Both the position numbers and the translations under genes were made by a program. Of a DNA stretch of 64,000 bases, positions 1 through 11,374 are shown piece by piece. This stretch comes from Brevundimonas naejangsanensis (lineage in GTDB: Bacteria > Pseudomonadota > Alphaproteobacteria > Caulobacterales > Caulobacteraceae). A model generated the notes under the pieces. The model saw only the letters and a program-made list of their open reading frames with translations, was not told the origin of the DNA and did no database searches. Each line of letters opens with the position of its first letter. The stretch's first letter is position 1. The stretch spans positions 2,718,501 through 2,782,500 of the forward strand of contig NZ_CP032707.1 in NCBI RefSeq assembly GCF_003627995.1. The letters run 5' to 3'.

Positions 1-1
1 C

Positions 2-2887
<2,886 letters not shown>

Positions 2888-2896
2888 TCAAACAGA

Positions 2897-2926
2897 AACG
2901 CCGCGCCCCCTTCGGAGCGCGGCGTT
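2897..2926 (+). terminator. Hairpin terminator after uvrA
   Basis: A perfect 10-bp stem (2897-2906 pairing with 2917-2926) with a 10-nt loop containing TTCG sits 10 bases after the uvrA stop and is followed by TTGTCGTTT. It lies between convergent genes, so it may serve both strands. Confidence 0.75.
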
Positions 2927-2950
2927 GTCGTTTCCGCCGATGTCGAGACG

Positions 2951-3841
2951 TCAGGCGCGAGGCGCGTCCTTGATGCCCAGATAGGCCGCCGAGAACGGCG
3001 CATAGACGATGGCCGCCTGGGCTGACGAGAGAATGGCGTTGACCACGGCCCAGATCAGCAGGCCCGGCCAGAACCGGGCCAGCAGCACCGCCACATTGGC
3101 CGTCTCCGCGCCTGCCAGACGGTCCAGCCCGCCGAACATCAGGTTCAGCGGCGCGGCGACGATGGAGCCCAGCAGGGCCACCAGCATGGACATGACGCCC
3201 GCCAGCACGGCCATGCCCAGCAGGGGCCAGAAGCGGCCCTTGGTCATCGCCCAGCTCTGCTTGATGGCGATTTTCTGCTCGGCGAAGGTGATCGGCACGG
3301 CCAGGCTGAAACGCACGGCCAGCCAGATCGTCACGGCCGCCGTCGCCAGCCCGGCCAGCACGGCGGGGAGGATCAGAAACGGCGCGCTCATGCCTGCGGC
3401 CATGCCGCCGAAGGCGCTCACCAGCGCCATGCCGATGATCAGCACGCCCAGCATGATGAGCCCCACCACCAGGGTCACGGCCAAAACCCGCAATTCATCC
3501 TTGCCCAGGCGCATATAGCCGAAGCGGCGCGCCTCGGGCCGGATGACGGCGCGCGCGACCGCCGTGGTGAGCACCGCCCCGAACAACAGGGACACCGGCA
3601 AGACGAAGACCATCAGCGCCCCATAGGCCTGTCCCAGCGTCGCCAGGTCGCTCATCGACGGCTCGGCGCTCTGCTCGATCTGCTCGGCCAGGGTGACGAT
3701 GTGGATCAGGCTGCTTCCGGCCACGGCAAAGAAGACGGCGAAGAAGACCACATAGGCCGCGGCCCAGGCCAGGATGGCCCACGGCGCCCGGCGGGCCAGG
3801 CGAAAGCCTTCGAAGGCGGATTCGGTGGCGTTGAAACTCAT
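2951..3841 (-). CDS. Multi-pass membrane protein, paralogue of its neighbour
   Basis: Integral membrane protein of 296 residues with about six hydrophobic segments, starting at MSFNATESAFEGFRLARRAP. The start at 3841 was chosen because GAGGAGCC precedes it on the minus strand; a longer open frame upstream reads antisense through the next gene. No catalytic motif is visible. The layout (short N-terminal amphipathic stretch, RRAP just before the first membrane segment, paired C-terminal helices) resembles the upstream gene 3862-4800, which has RRRP at the same place, so the two look like a tandem duplication in one operon with a 20-bp gap. Function unknown; the general type is DUF-class glycerophosphoryl-diester-like membrane domain proteins, but I cannot assign a family. 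Confidence 0.85.
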   Translation of the reverse strand: MSFNATESAFEGFRLARRAPWAILAWAAAYVVFFAVFFAVAGSSLIHIVTLAEQIEQSAEPSMSDLATLGQAYGALMVFVLPVSLLFGAVLTTAVARAVIRPEARRFGYMRLGKDELRVLAVTLVVGLIMLGVLIIGMALVSAFGGMAAGMSAPFLILPAVLAGLATAAVTIWLAVRFSLAVPITFAEQKIAIKQSWAMTKGRFWPLLGMAVLAGVMSMLVALLGSIVAAPLNLMFGGLDRLAGAETANVAVLLARFWPGLLIWAVVNAILSSAQAAIVYAPFSAAYLGIKDAPRA

Positions 3842-3861
3842 GCTGGCTCCTCGATTCCCGG

Positions 3862-4800
3862 TCAGCTTACCTCGCGGTCCGACGGCGCGTCTTCCCCCTT
3901 GGCCGCCAATAACTGCCCGCAGGCCGCTGCATAGGGCGCCGTGCTGATCGCCGTCATCGCTCCATAGAAGGCGGCGGCGAAGGGGAAGACCAGCAGGCTC
4001 GCCCCGATCGCCAGAGGCCAGTTGATGGCCAGGGCGGCGCCACCGTCGATCGCATCGCCCCAGGCTTGAATGTGCGGCCAGAAGGCCAGCCCCAGGCCCA
4101 GGGCGACGATGACCGCCGCCGCCATGACCAGAATCTGCACAAGGATCACGACGGCCACGGTGGCTGCCGCCAGCCCCAGCAGATGGGCCACATGACCGCG
4201 CGTCAGGCTCCAGCCTTGAACGAAAGCGAAATCGTCGAGGGCCACGCTGGCCGGGATGATCAGACAGGCCCGCAGCCCCAACCAGACCACGGCGACCAGG
4301 CCCGCCAGGCCCGCCACGATCCCCAGCCCCACCGCCGCCGCTTCCGACGCCATCCACAGCAGGGCGCCGAAGGCGAAGGCCAGCAGAACGATCAGAAAGG
4401 CCGCGGCATAGAAGGCGACGACGATGGCCACCAAGGTCACGGCGACGCGCGCCTCGTCCATGCCGATCTTCAGACCGAAAAAGCGCCCGCGCGGCGCATC
4501 CGGCTTGAGCACGGCCCGGCAGACGGCGCCGACCACCACGACATAGACGACCAGTTGCAGGATGTTCACCAGGCCGGAAAGGGCCTGCACCCGGGCGAAG
4601 GCAAGCAGGAACTGCGGGTCCGGCGTGTCTCCGGCCATCTCGGCCAGGGGAATCGCGCCGACCATGTTCAGGATCATCCAGAAGAACAGCAGCAGGGGCG
4701 AGGCCGTGAGCGCGCCCCAGACCCAGACATCCAGCGGGCGGCGCCGGATCAGCTCGAATCCGGTCATCAGCGCATCGCCGATCGAAATAGTCTTGGTCAT
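3862..4800 (-). CDS. Multi-pass membrane protein, paralogue of its neighbour
   Basis: Integral membrane protein of 312 residues, first gene of the two-gene minus-strand operon. It begins MTKTISIGDALMTGFELI followed by RRRPLDVWVW and a hydrophobic segment, the same start architecture as the downstream gene. About six membrane segments are visible, with a soluble stretch containing KPDAPRGRFFGLKIG in the middle that matches the position of RPEARRFGYMRLGKDE in the neighbour. The start is ATG at 4800; the open frame continues upstream antisense to trmFO but with no coding sense. It is divergent from trmFO with about 105 bp between starts. No function is assigned. Confidence 0.85.
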   Translation of the reverse strand: MTKTISIGDALMTGFELIRRRPLDVWVWGALTASPLLLFFWMILNMVGAIPLAEMAGDTPDPQFLLAFARVQALSGLVNILQLVVYVVVVGAVCRAVLKPDAPRGRFFGLKIGMDEARVAVTLVAIVVAFYAAAFLIVLLAFAFGALLWMASEAAAVGLGIVAGLAGLVAVVWLGLRACLIIPASVALDDFAFVQGWSLTRGHVAHLLGLAAATVAVVILVQILVMAAAVIVALGLGLAFWPHIQAWGDAIDGGAALAINWPLAIGASLLVFPFAAAFYGAMTAISTAPYAAACGQLLAAKGEDAPSDREVS

Positions 4801-4905
4801 GAACAGCCTCCGCCGTTTCCTATAAAGCCCCGCGCCTGGATGCGACAGGGCCGCCGACGACAGGCGTCGCATGACAGGACGGCGTCGCGCGGCTAGAAGG
4901 CCGCC

Positions 4906-6324
4906 ATGTCGAATGCGTCTCCCGCTCCCCGCCCCGTCCCCGCTCCTGTGCACGTCATCGGCGGAGGCCTCGCCGGATCCGAAGCGACCTGGCAGATCGC
5001 CCAGGCCGGCGTGCCCGTGATCCTGCACGAAATGCGCCGGGACGAGCCGGAAGAGGTGCGCACCGACGCCCACCACACGGCGGGCCTGGCCGAGCTGGTC
5101 TGCTCCAACTCCTTCCGCTCGGACGACTGGGAGTTCAACGCCGTGGGCCTGCTGCACGCCGAGATGCGGGCGCTGGACAGCCTGATCATGGCTTCGGGCG
5201 ACGCCAATCAGGTGCCGGCGGGCGGCGCCCTGGCGGTCGACCGCATCGGCTTCTCGGACGCGGTGACGGCCAGACTGGAAGCCCACCCCCTGGTGACCAT
5301 CGTGCGCGAGGAGATCGCGGGCATTCCGCCCGAGGATTGGGACAACGTCATCGTCGCCACCGGCCCGCTGACCTCGCCCGCCCTGGCCGACGCCATCCTG
5401 AAGGCGACGGGCGAGGAGAGCCTCAGCTTCTTCGACGCCATCGCCCCGATCATCCACGCCGACAGCATCGACTTCGACGTGGCCTGGCGCCAGTCGCGCT
5501 ACGACAAGGAAGGCCCCGGCGGCGACAAGGCGGCCTACGTCAACTGCCCGATGGACAAGGCGCAGTACGAGGCCTTCATCGACGCCCTGCTGGACGGCCC
5601 CAAGGCCGACTTCAAGGAGTGGGAGAACGTCCCCTATTTCGACGGCTGCCTGCCGATCGAGGTCATGGCCGAGCGCGGCCGCGAGACCCTGCGCCACGGC
5701 CCGATGAAGCCGGTCGGCCTGACCAATCAGCACAACCCGACGGTCAAGCCCTACGCCATCGTGCAACTGCGCCAGGACAATGCGCTCGGCACCCTGTTCA
5801 ACATGGTCGGCTTCCAGACCAAGCTGAAATACGGCGCCCAGACCGACGTCTTCCGCATGATCCCCGGCCTGGAGAACGCCCAGTTCGCGCGCTTGGGCGG
5901 TCTGCACCGCAACACCTTCCTGAACAGCCCCCGGCTGCTGGACAAGCAGATGCGGCTGAAGGCCCTTCCGCGCCTGCGCTTCGCCGGCCAGGTGACGGGG
6001 GTCGAGGGCTATGTCGAGAGCGCGGCCATGGGCCTGCTGACCGGCCGCCTGGCCGCGGCTCAGGCGCTGGGCCGCGACCTGGCCCCGCCGCCGCCGGAAA
6101 CGGCCATGGGCGCCCTGGTCGAGCACATCACCGGCGGGCACCTGGAAGGGTCCAAGTTCCAGCCGATGAACATCAACTACGGCCTGCTGCCGCCGCTGGA
6201 AGCGCCCAAGGTCGACGAAGACGGCAAGCGCATCCATCCCAAGGAACGCGGCCGCGCCAAGAAGCGCCTGCAGAGCATCCGCGCCATGGACGCCCTGAAG
6301 GCGTGGCGGGACGCGGCGGCCTAA
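4906..6324 (+). CDS. trmFO: TrmFO: folate/FAD-dependent tRNA (uracil-54-C5)-methyltransferase
   Basis: Makes ribothymidine at position 54 of the tRNA T-loop using 5,10-methylenetetrahydrofolate as carbon donor and FAD as reductant. The N-terminus carries the dinucleotide-binding motif [11 protein letters not shown] (residues about 17-27) after a Pro/Ala leader. The family block [20 protein letters not shown] with its conserved Cys is near residue 60, and the C-terminal [11 protein letters not shown] and NINYGLLPP motifs are present. Length 472 is normal for the family. It is monocistronic and converges on the MFS gene with a 4-bp overlap of stop regions. It is a housekeeping gene with no sign of disruption. 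Confidence 0.96.
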   Translation: MSNASPAPRPVPAPVHVIGGGLAGSEATWQIAQAGVPVILHEMRRDEPEEVRTDAHHTAGLAELVCSNSFRSDDWEFNAVGLLHAEMRALDSLIMASGDANQVPAGGALAVDRIGFSDAVTARLEAHPLVTIVREEIAGIPPEDWDNVIVATGPLTSPALADAILKATGEESLSFFDAIAPIIHADSIDFDVAWRQSRYDKEGPGGDKAAYVNCPMDKAQYEAFIDALLDGPKADFKEWENVPYFDGCLPIEVMAERGRETLRHGPMKPVGLTNQHNPTVKPYAIVQLRQDNALGTLFNMVGFQTKLKYGAQTDVFRMIPGLENAQFARLGGLHRNTFLNSPRLLDKQMRLKALPRLRFAGQVTGVEGYVESAAMGLLTGRLAAAQALGRDLAPPPPETAMGALVEHITGGHLEGSKFQPMNINYGLLPPLEAPKVDEDGKRIHPKERGRAKKRLQSIRAMDALKAWRDAAA

Positions 6325-7526
6325 CGCAGCTTCGCGCCCCCCGGCTTGAAGGCCAGGGTCATCAGGCCCATGGCCACGAGGCCCAGCCCCATCAGCATCC
6401 AGGCCTGGCTCAGCTCCGACAGACGGTCGCGCAGCAGCCCGGCCGCCAGCGGCGACAGGCTGGCGATGATGTAGCCGCCGCCCTGGACGAAGGCGAGCAG
6501 GTCGCCCGAGCGCACCGGGTCGTCGATCTGGTCCATGGCCAGGATCAGGGTCAGCGGGAACACCGCCCCGATGCCCAGGCCCAGCAGCAGCATGACCGGC
6601 GCCGCCAGACTGAGCGGCGTCAGCACCAGCCCGGCCAGGCCGACCAGCGCCAGCGCCACGGCCGTCAGCATCGGTCCGCGCCGGTCGGGAAAGCGGGCGA
6701 TCGTCAGGGACACCAGCACGCCGGCCACGACCTCGGCCCCCGTCATGCCGCTGAGCAGGAAGCCCGCCGTCGCCCGCGCCTGCCCCATGTCGACATAGTA
6801 GGGCGGCAGCCAGGCCAGGACGAGCGTATAGGCCGAAGTGCCCAGGCCCAGGATGACGGCCAGCGCCCAGGCGCGTCCTTGCCGCCAGAACGGAACCTCT
6901 GGGTGCGTCCCCTCGGCCACGGCGGCGCGGTCCGGCTCCTCGGCCGTCGGCGCGCGGGCGGCGATCACCCAGACGACGGCGGCCAGGAAGGCCGGGACCG
7001 CCCACAGCGCCAACGCCCCCGCCCAGCCGACCGCCTCGGCCAGGCCCGCCGCCGCCGCCGCCGCCACGGCCGCCCCGCCCATGATGCCGGTCGTGTAAAC
7101 GGCCATCACCGTGCCGAAACGCGTCGGAAAGGCCCGCTTGATCACCACAGGCGCCAGGGCCTGGATCAGGGCGACGCCGACGCCCACGACCACGGCGCTG
7201 GCGATCAGACCCGCGGTCCCGGCGAAGGCGGCTCGCGCCAGGCAGGCCCCGCCGATCAGCGCCGCGCCCAGGAGGATGCCCCGGCGCTCGCCCAGTCGCC
7301 GCCGCAGCGGCCGGATCGACAGGGCGCCGACGCCGATCATCGCCACCGGCAGGGTGGTCAGCAGGCTGGCCGTGGTCGAATCCATCCCCGTCGCCGCCTC
7401 GATCAGGTCCAGCAGCGGCCCCACGGCCGCCATGGCCGGGCGCAGGTTCAGCGCCAGGGCGAAGATGGCGGCGATCAGCAGCAGGCCCGCGCCGCGCGTC
7501 GGCGGCGGGGTGTTCGGCGCTTGCAT
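6321..7526 (-). CDS. MFS transporter, CynX/NimT-like
   Basis: Major facilitator of about 401 residues with 12 predicted membrane helices. The first helix contains the [14 protein letters not shown] signature typical of the CynX/NimT (cyanate/2-nitroimidazole) branch, and the loop 2-3 motif appears as [12 protein letters not shown]. The start at 7526 (MQAPNTPPP) is preferred because GGAG lies 9 bases upstream on the minus strand; the longer starts at 7568 and 7586 have no Shine-Dalgarno and would overlap the operator. It is divergent from a MarR regulator, which very likely represses it. Substrate unknown: an exporter of a small organic or toxic compound is an inference from the family and the MarR pairing. 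Confidence 0.9.
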   Translation of the reverse strand: MQAPNTPPPTRGAGLLLIAAIFALALNLRPAMAAVGPLLDLIEAATGMDSTTASLLTTLPVAMIGVGALSIRPLRRRLGERRGILLGAALIGGACLARAAFAGTAGLIASAVVVGVGVALIQALAPVVIKRAFPTRFGTVMAVYTTGIMGGAAVAAAAAAGLAEAVGWAGALALWAVPAFLAAVVWVIAARAPTAEEPDRAAVAEGTHPEVPFWRQGRAWALAVILGLGTSAYTLVLAWLPPYYVDMGQARATAGFLLSGMTGAEVVAGVLVSLTIARFPDRRGPMLTAVALALVGLAGLVLTPLSLAAPVMLLLGLGIGAVFPLTLILAMDQIDDPVRSGDLLAFVQGGGYIIASLSPLAAGLLRDRLSELSQAWMLMGLGLVAMGLMTLAFKPGGAKLR

Positions 7527-7566
7527 CCAGGATGACTCCGGCGACGGATGACGATAATGTCTCGCC

Positions 7567-7588
7567 ATCAAGTATCTTGATGTCAAGA
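7567..7588. promoter_or_regulatory. MarR-type operator, two overlapping palindromes
   Basis: Three alternating CTTGA-type half-sites lie between the divergent MFS and marR genes. ATCAAG-TAT-CTTGAT (7567-7581) and TCTTGA-TG-TCAAGA (7575-7588) are each perfect inverted repeats sharing the middle half-site. The second has the spacing typical of MarR-family boxes. The array ends two bases before the marR start, so binding would block transcription or translation of both genes. Confidence 0.75.
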
Positions 7589-7590
7589 CA

Positions 7591-8082
7591 ATGACCGATC
7601 GCGCCTCCCGCGCCGCCGCCCAATGGGCCGTGGCCCGCCCTGACCTGGACCTGCCGCCGATGGAGGCGCTAGGCCGCCTGCACGAGGCCTCGATCCTGGT
7701 CGCGCGCGAGCGGCAGGCGCCCCTCTACGCCCGCTACGGCCTGCAGCACGGCGAGTTCGACGTCCTGGCCACCCTGCGCCGCGCGCCCTCGCCCGACGGC
7801 CTGACGCCGACGGCCCTCTATGAGGCGACGATGATGTCGTCGGGCGGCATGACGGCGCGGCTGGACCGGCTGCAGAAAGCCGGGCTGATCGAACGCACCC
7901 CGCACCCCAGCGATCGCCGCGCCTCGCTGGTGCGACTGTCGGCCAAGGGGCTCGAGCTGATAGAGATCCTGATGCCCCTGCATATGGAAACGGCGCGAGA
8001 CGTGCTCGCGCCGCTTTCCGGCGAGGAACAGGCGACGCTGAACGCCCTCCTCGCCCGCCTCATCGGCGGTCTGTGCGACTGA
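7591..8082 (+). CDS. MarR family transcriptional regulator
   Basis: Winged-helix repressor of 163 residues. The recognition region is at LTPTALYEATMMSSGGMTARLDRL (split here as LTPTALYEATMMSSGG then MTARLDRL), followed by the wing KAGLIERTPHPSDRRASLVR, where DRR is the diagnostic MarR wing motif. Dimerisation helices flank it. No ribosome-binding site is evident and the operator ends immediately before the ATG, so the mRNA may be nearly leaderless. It is divergent to the MFS transporter and probably controls that gene and itself. The ligand is unknown. There is no Cys at the OhrR-type sensing position, so ligand binding rather than oxidation is more likely. Confidence 0.93.
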   Translation: MTDRASRAAAQWAVARPDLDLPPMEALGRLHEASILVARERQAPLYARYGLQHGEFDVLATLRRAPSPDGLTPTALYEATMMSSGGMTARLDRLQKAGLIERTPHPSDRRASLVRLSAKGLELIEILMPLHMETARDVLAPLSGEEQATLNALLARLIGGLCD

Positions 8083-8084
8083 GA

Positions 8085-8861
8085 TCAGCCGCCGGCGACC
8101 GCCTTGACCGCCACATAGACGGCGACGACCAGGATCAGGCCCGCGAACAGCTGCCGCCCAAGCTTGGCGTTGTCGCCCAGCCGCCTGGACAGGGGCAGGC
8201 CCGCCAGGGTCCCGGCCGCGCCGCCGACCGTCATGGCGCCGACCACGGACCAGTCGACCAGACCTGACAGGCTGTAGTTGACCGCCGTGCTGGCCCCGAA
8301 GGCGGCCACGCTCAGCAGGGACGTCGCCTGCGCCGCCGCCAGGGTCATGCCCGTGGCCCACATCAGGCCCGGCACGATCAGGAAGCCGCCGCCGATGCCG
8401 AAGAAGCCCGCCGCCGCCCCCACGCCGACGCCGGAAACCGCCACGCGTGGCGCCATGCCCCGGTTCAGCCGCACGCCCGGATCGCCCTCGTTCTTCTTGG
8501 GCAACAGCATCGACAGGCCGACCGCCGCCATGGCCACGGCGAAGGCCAGCAGCAGGTGATGGCCGTCGATGATCTTGGCCACGGACGAACCGGCCCAGGC
8601 GGCGGCCGCGCCGATCACGGCGAACAGGGCCGCGCAGGGCCAGCGCACCCGCCCGGCCTTCGCCTGTCCGGCCAGGGCCGTCAGGGCGTTCAAGGAGACC
8701 CCCGCCGCCGAGGCGCCGATGGCCATGTGCGGATCGCGCACCCCGACGACATAGAGCAGCAGCGGCACGGCCAGCACCGACCCGCCGCCGCCGAACACGG
8801 TCAGCAGCAGGGCGACCACGCCGCCGCTCATCCCCGCCAGAAGGAGTTGGGTCGGCTCCAT
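8085..8861 (-). CDS. TauE/SafE family sulfite/anion exporter
   Basis: Membrane permease of 258 residues with about eight helices in two repeats. Each repeat carries the family Gly-rich motif: VFGGGGSVLAVPLLL near residue 22 and FFGIGGGFLIVPGL near residue 160. It probably exports sulfite or thiosulfate arising from persulfide oxidation. It is the last gene of a minus-strand operon (ArsR repressor, rhodanese, this gene), starting 4 bp after the rhodanese stop. The same trio plus the divergent dioxygenase gene is the known BigR/SqrR sulfide-detoxification arrangement. The substrate is inferred from context. Confidence 0.92.
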   Translation of the reverse strand: MEPTQLLLAGMSGGVVALLLTVFGGGGSVLAVPLLLYVVGVRDPHMAIGASAAGVSLNALTALAGQAKAGRVRWPCAALFAVIGAAAAWAGSSVAKIIDGHHLLLAFAVAMAAVGLSMLLPKKNEGDPGVRLNRGMAPRVAVSGVGVGAAAGFFGIGGGFLIVPGLMWATGMTLAAAQATSLLSVAAFGASTAVNYSLSGLVDWSVVGAMTVGGAAGTLAGLPLSRRLGDNAKLGRQLFAGLILVVAVYVAVKAVAGG

Positions 8862-8865
8862 GGCC

Positions 8866-9399
8866 TCAGGCCCGCTTCATGTTGCGGTTCCAGGGCATGA
8901 CCGCCAGCAGACGCGCCATGCCGCAGAATCCGGTGGCGCCCGCCACGAACAGGCCCGCGCCGACGAAGGCGCTGAGGCCCCAGAAGCCGGGATGGACCAT
9001 GAGGCCCAGCGCCCCGCCCAGCAGGATCAGCCCGCCCGCCGCCATCTGCACCTGGCGCATCAGCTCAAGCGGCTGCTTGCGGTCAGCGCGGACCGGCAGG
9101 CCTGCCTTCTTCCAGGCGTCCAGGCCGCCGGCCAGGACGTGGGCCGGTCCATCGACGCGCGCGGCCAGGCGGTCGCAGTTTCCGGCGGTGCGGTTGCCGC
9201 TGCGACACATGAAGATGACGTCCTTGCCGGGCGTCAGCTCCAGATGCGCGGCCTCGAAGGCCGAAAGCGGCGCGGCGACGGCGCCGGCGATGTGTTCGCG
9301 GGCGTGTTCGTCCGGCTCGCGCACATCGACCAGGACGGCCTTGCCGGCCTTGATGCGCGCAGCGACTTCGGCGGGCGACAGGGAGATGAGCGGGTTCAT
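8866..9399 (-). CDS. Rhodanese-DUF2892 protein, YgaP-like
   Basis: Sulfurtransferase of 177 residues. The N-terminal rhodanese domain has VDVREPDEHAREHI near residues 24-37 and the active loop CRSGNRT with nucleophilic Cys near 65. The C-terminal part has two hydrophobic segments (DUF2892), giving the membrane-anchored YgaP architecture. It accepts persulfide sulfur and passes it to small thiols or cyanide. The ribosome site AAGGAA precedes ATG 9399. It lies 34 bp after the ArsR stop and 4 bp before tauE, so the three are probably cotranscribed and derepressed by reactive sulfur. Confidence 0.93.
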   Translation of the reverse strand: MNPLISLSPAEVAARIKAGKAVLVDVREPDEHAREHIAGAVAAPLSAFEAAHLELTPGKDVIFMCRSGNRTAGNCDRLAARVDGPAHVLAGGLDAWKKAGLPVRADRKQPLELMRQVQMAAGGLILLGGALGLMVHPGFWGLSAFVGAGLFVAGATGFCGMARLLAVMPWNRNMKRA

Positions 9400-9433
9400 G
9401 TCAGTTTCCTTCGACAGATGAGTGAGCGCCGCC

Positions 9434-9748
9434 TCAGCAGGCGGGCGGGCAAAAGATCTCGGCCAGGACGGCGATCACCTTGAGGGCGGCGGGATCGGCG
9501 ATGCGATAGAAGACGGCGGTGCCGCTCTTTCGCGTGCTGACCAGCCCATCCTCACGCAGGCGCGCCAGATGCTGGGACAGCGCCGACTGGGACAGGCCGA
9601 CGTGCAGGTCGGACACCTGACGCTCGCCCTCCCCGATCTGACACAGAATCAGCAGGCGGTGCTCGTTGGACAGGGCCTTGAGCATCCGCGCGGCGTCGCC
9701 CGCGCTGGCCTGCAGGCGTTCGATATCGATGGCTTCAAGATCGTTCAT
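9434..9748 (-). CDS. ArsR-family persulfide-responsive repressor (SqrR/BigR-like)
   Basis: Winged-helix repressor of 104 residues from the chosen start MNDLEAID. Helix-turn-helix: QVSDLHVGLSQSALSQHLARL. Two cysteines stand where SqrR and BigR have their persulfide-sensing pair: one in helix 2 (LILCQIG, residue 36) and one near the C-terminus (FCPPAC, residue 100). The spacing is 64 against 66 in those proteins. Persulfides would form a tetrasulfide or disulfide and release DNA. Starts at 9769 or 9805 are possible but would bury the operator inside the gene; none of them has a clear Shine-Dalgarno. It is divergent to the dioxygenase gene, and likely represses both transcripts. Confidence 0.9.
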   Translation of the reverse strand: MNDLEAIDIERLQASAGDAARMLKALSNEHRLLILCQIGEGERQVSDLHVGLSQSALSQHLARLREDGLVSTRKSGTAVFYRIADPAALKVIAVLAEIFCPPAC

Positions 9749-9754
9749 GGACGC

Positions 9755-9797
9755 CAATATATGAGCCATTGCTAATTTAGCAAGACCTAATATATTG
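9755..9797. promoter_or_regulatory. Nested inverted repeats, ArsR/SqrR-type operator
   Basis: TTGCTAA-T-TTAGCAA (9769-9783) is a perfect 7-bp inverted repeat. Outside it CAATATAT (9755-9762) pairs with ATATATTG (9790-9797). The stretch is very AT-rich in a 68% GC neighbourhood and sits between the divergent repressor and dioxygenase genes, so it should carry both promoters and the operator. Confidence 0.75.
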
Positions 9798-9819
9798 CCC
9801 CCCAACCAAGGAGGTTCCC

Positions 9820-10701
9820 ATGACCCAAGTGCGCCAGGCGCCCCGCCCCGACGTGACGGGCTTCTTCGATCCCGCGACCCACACCCTCACCTATCTGGTC
9901 TCAGACCCGGCCACGGGGGCGGCCGCAATCATCGACCCCGTGCTGGACTATGATCCGGCCGCGGCTCGCACCTCGACCGGCTCCATCGAGCGCGTGCTGG
10001 AAGCCGTGCGCGAGCGCGGGCTGACGCTGGAGCGGGTGCTGGAGACCCACGCCCACGCCGACCACCTGACCGGCGCGGACGAGATTCGTACCCGCACGGG
10101 TGCGCCCATCGGCATCGGCGAGAAGATCACCCGCGTGCAGAAGACCTTCGGCGACCTGTTCGAGGCCACCGACGTGACGCCCGACGCCGTGGTGTTCGAC
10201 GAGACCTACGCCGACAGCGCCCGCTTCATGCTCGGCGCGATCGAGGTCGAGGTGCTGCACACTCCCGGCCACACGCCCGCCTGCGTCAGCTACCGCATCG
10301 GCGACGCCGCCTTCGTGGGGGACACCCTGTTCATGCCCGACTACGGCACGGCGCGGTGCGACTTCCCCGGCGGCGACGCCCGCACCCTGTATCGCTCGAT
10401 CCAGCGTCTCCTGGCCTTGCCGGACGACACCCGCGTCTTCGTCGGCCACGACTACCTGCCTGAGGGCCGGTCAGAGTTCCTATGGGAGACGACGGTCGCG
10501 GCCCAGAAGGCGGGCAACATCCATGTCGGCGGCGGCCGGTCGGAGGACGACTTCGTCGCCATGCGCGAGGCGCGCGACGCCACGTTGACGGCGCCGCAAC
10601 TGATCCTGCCCGCGCTTCAGGTCAACATCCGCGCGGGCGCCCTGCCCCCGGCCGAAGCCTCCGGCCAGCGCTTCCTCAAGCTGCCGCTGAACGCGATCTG
10701 A
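9820..10701 (+). CDS. blh: MBL-fold persulfide dioxygenase (Blh/ETHE1-like)
   Basis: Metallo-beta-lactamase-fold hydrolase/dioxygenase of 293 residues. The metal site shows HAHADH (residues about 71-76), HTPGHT near 147, GDTLFMPDYGTARCDFPGGD near 167-186 and the late GHDY near 209. DYGxxRxDFPGGD is typical of the persulfide dioxygenase branch, which oxidises glutathione persulfide to sulfite with one non-haem iron. A perfect AAGGAGG ribosome site precedes the start. It is divergent from the ArsR repressor, as in bigR-blh loci. The sulfite made would be exported by the nearby TauE/SafE protein. The symbol follows that locus and is not proven. Confidence 0.92.
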   Translation: MTQVRQAPRPDVTGFFDPATHTLTYLVSDPATGAAAIIDPVLDYDPAAARTSTGSIERVLEAVRERGLTLERVLETHAHADHLTGADEIRTRTGAPIGIGEKITRVQKTFGDLFEATDVTPDAVVFDETYADSARFMLGAIEVEVLHTPGHTPACVSYRIGDAAFVGDTLFMPDYGTARCDFPGGDARTLYRSIQRLLALPDDTRVFVGHDYLPEGRSEFLWETTVAAQKAGNIHVGGGRSEDDFVAMREARDATLTAPQLILPALQVNIRAGALPPAEASGQRFLKLPLNAI

Positions 10702-10707
10702 GGCGCG

Positions 10708-11334
10708 TCAGACCCGGCCGCGCAGCACGGCCCAGAACAGGCGCAGCCGCTTGAACGGTTCGGCCTCGTCGGTTCGGATCAGGCTCGCGGGCGCCACGGC
10801 GGGAAAGGCGGCGGCCGGAAGTGTTCTCAGCGCCGCGTTGACCTCAGCCCGCGCGGCCTGGGCCTCGTCCAGGCGCCCCGTCTGAGCCAGGCCGCGCAAA
10901 CGTCCGGCGCCGGCCACGGCAGCCTCATGCCCCTCGCCGGCCAGGATGCGCGTCGCCGCCTGCATGGGGCCGACGTAGAAGGCGTCCAGATCGTGCGGCT
11001 CGCCGTGCACGCGGCCAATGTGGGCCTCGATCAGGGCGTCGAAGGGCGCGCGCCCCAGCCCATGCCGGGACACGGCCGCCGTCAGCGCCTCCAGCACCGG
11101 ATGACCCAGGCGCGGCGTGTCGCTGAACACCCCCTCCATCTGCTCGGCCCACCAGGCGTAGCGCATCTCTGCCAGCAGGGGCTGGGTGACGCGCGTCGGA
11201 ATGGCCATCAGCTCCGCCTCGAAGGCGTAGAGGGCGATCAGGTCCGCGCGCGCCTGTTCGTCGGCCACGAACCGGCTGGCCAGCCAGCGGTCGAGGTCGG
11301 CGGCGCGGACCTGGGAGTCGAGATCAACAGTCAT
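10708..11334 (-). CDS. Squalene/phytoene synthase-like protein, probably non-catalytic
   Basis: Protein of 208 residues with the trans-isoprenyl synthase head-to-head fold signature: an LYAFEAELMAIPTRV helix near residue 35 and MRYAWWAEQMEG near residue 57. The Asp-rich DxxxD motifs that bind prenyl diphosphate in real phytoene synthases are not seen, and the protein is short (about 290 is usual). That resembles the NDUFAF6-like subfamily, which assists respiratory complex I assembly, so an assembly role is likelier than carotenoid synthesis. It lies downstream of, and on the same strand as, secF-secD-yajC and the PuuD-like gene. Confidence 0.8.
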   Translation of the reverse strand: MTVDLDSQVRAADLDRWLASRFVADEQARADLIALYAFEAELMAIPTRVTQPLLAEMRYAWWAEQMEGVFSDTPRLGHPVLEALTAAVSRHGLGRAPFDALIEAHIGRVHGEPHDLDAFYVGPMQAATRILAGEGHEAAVAGAGRLRGLAQTGRLDEAQAARAEVNAALRTLPAAAFPAVAPASLIRTDEAEPFKRLRLFWAVLRGRV

Positions 11335-11374
11335 CGCGCATGGCCATCGACCATTGCGCGCCCCGGTTCAAGCC

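Noticed and set aside
4801..7623. Long minus-strand frame extending the membrane-protein ORF through trmFO to 7623
   Set aside because: It reads antisense to trmFO and in the wrong frame of the MFS gene; only the part ending at 4800 shows a real protein.
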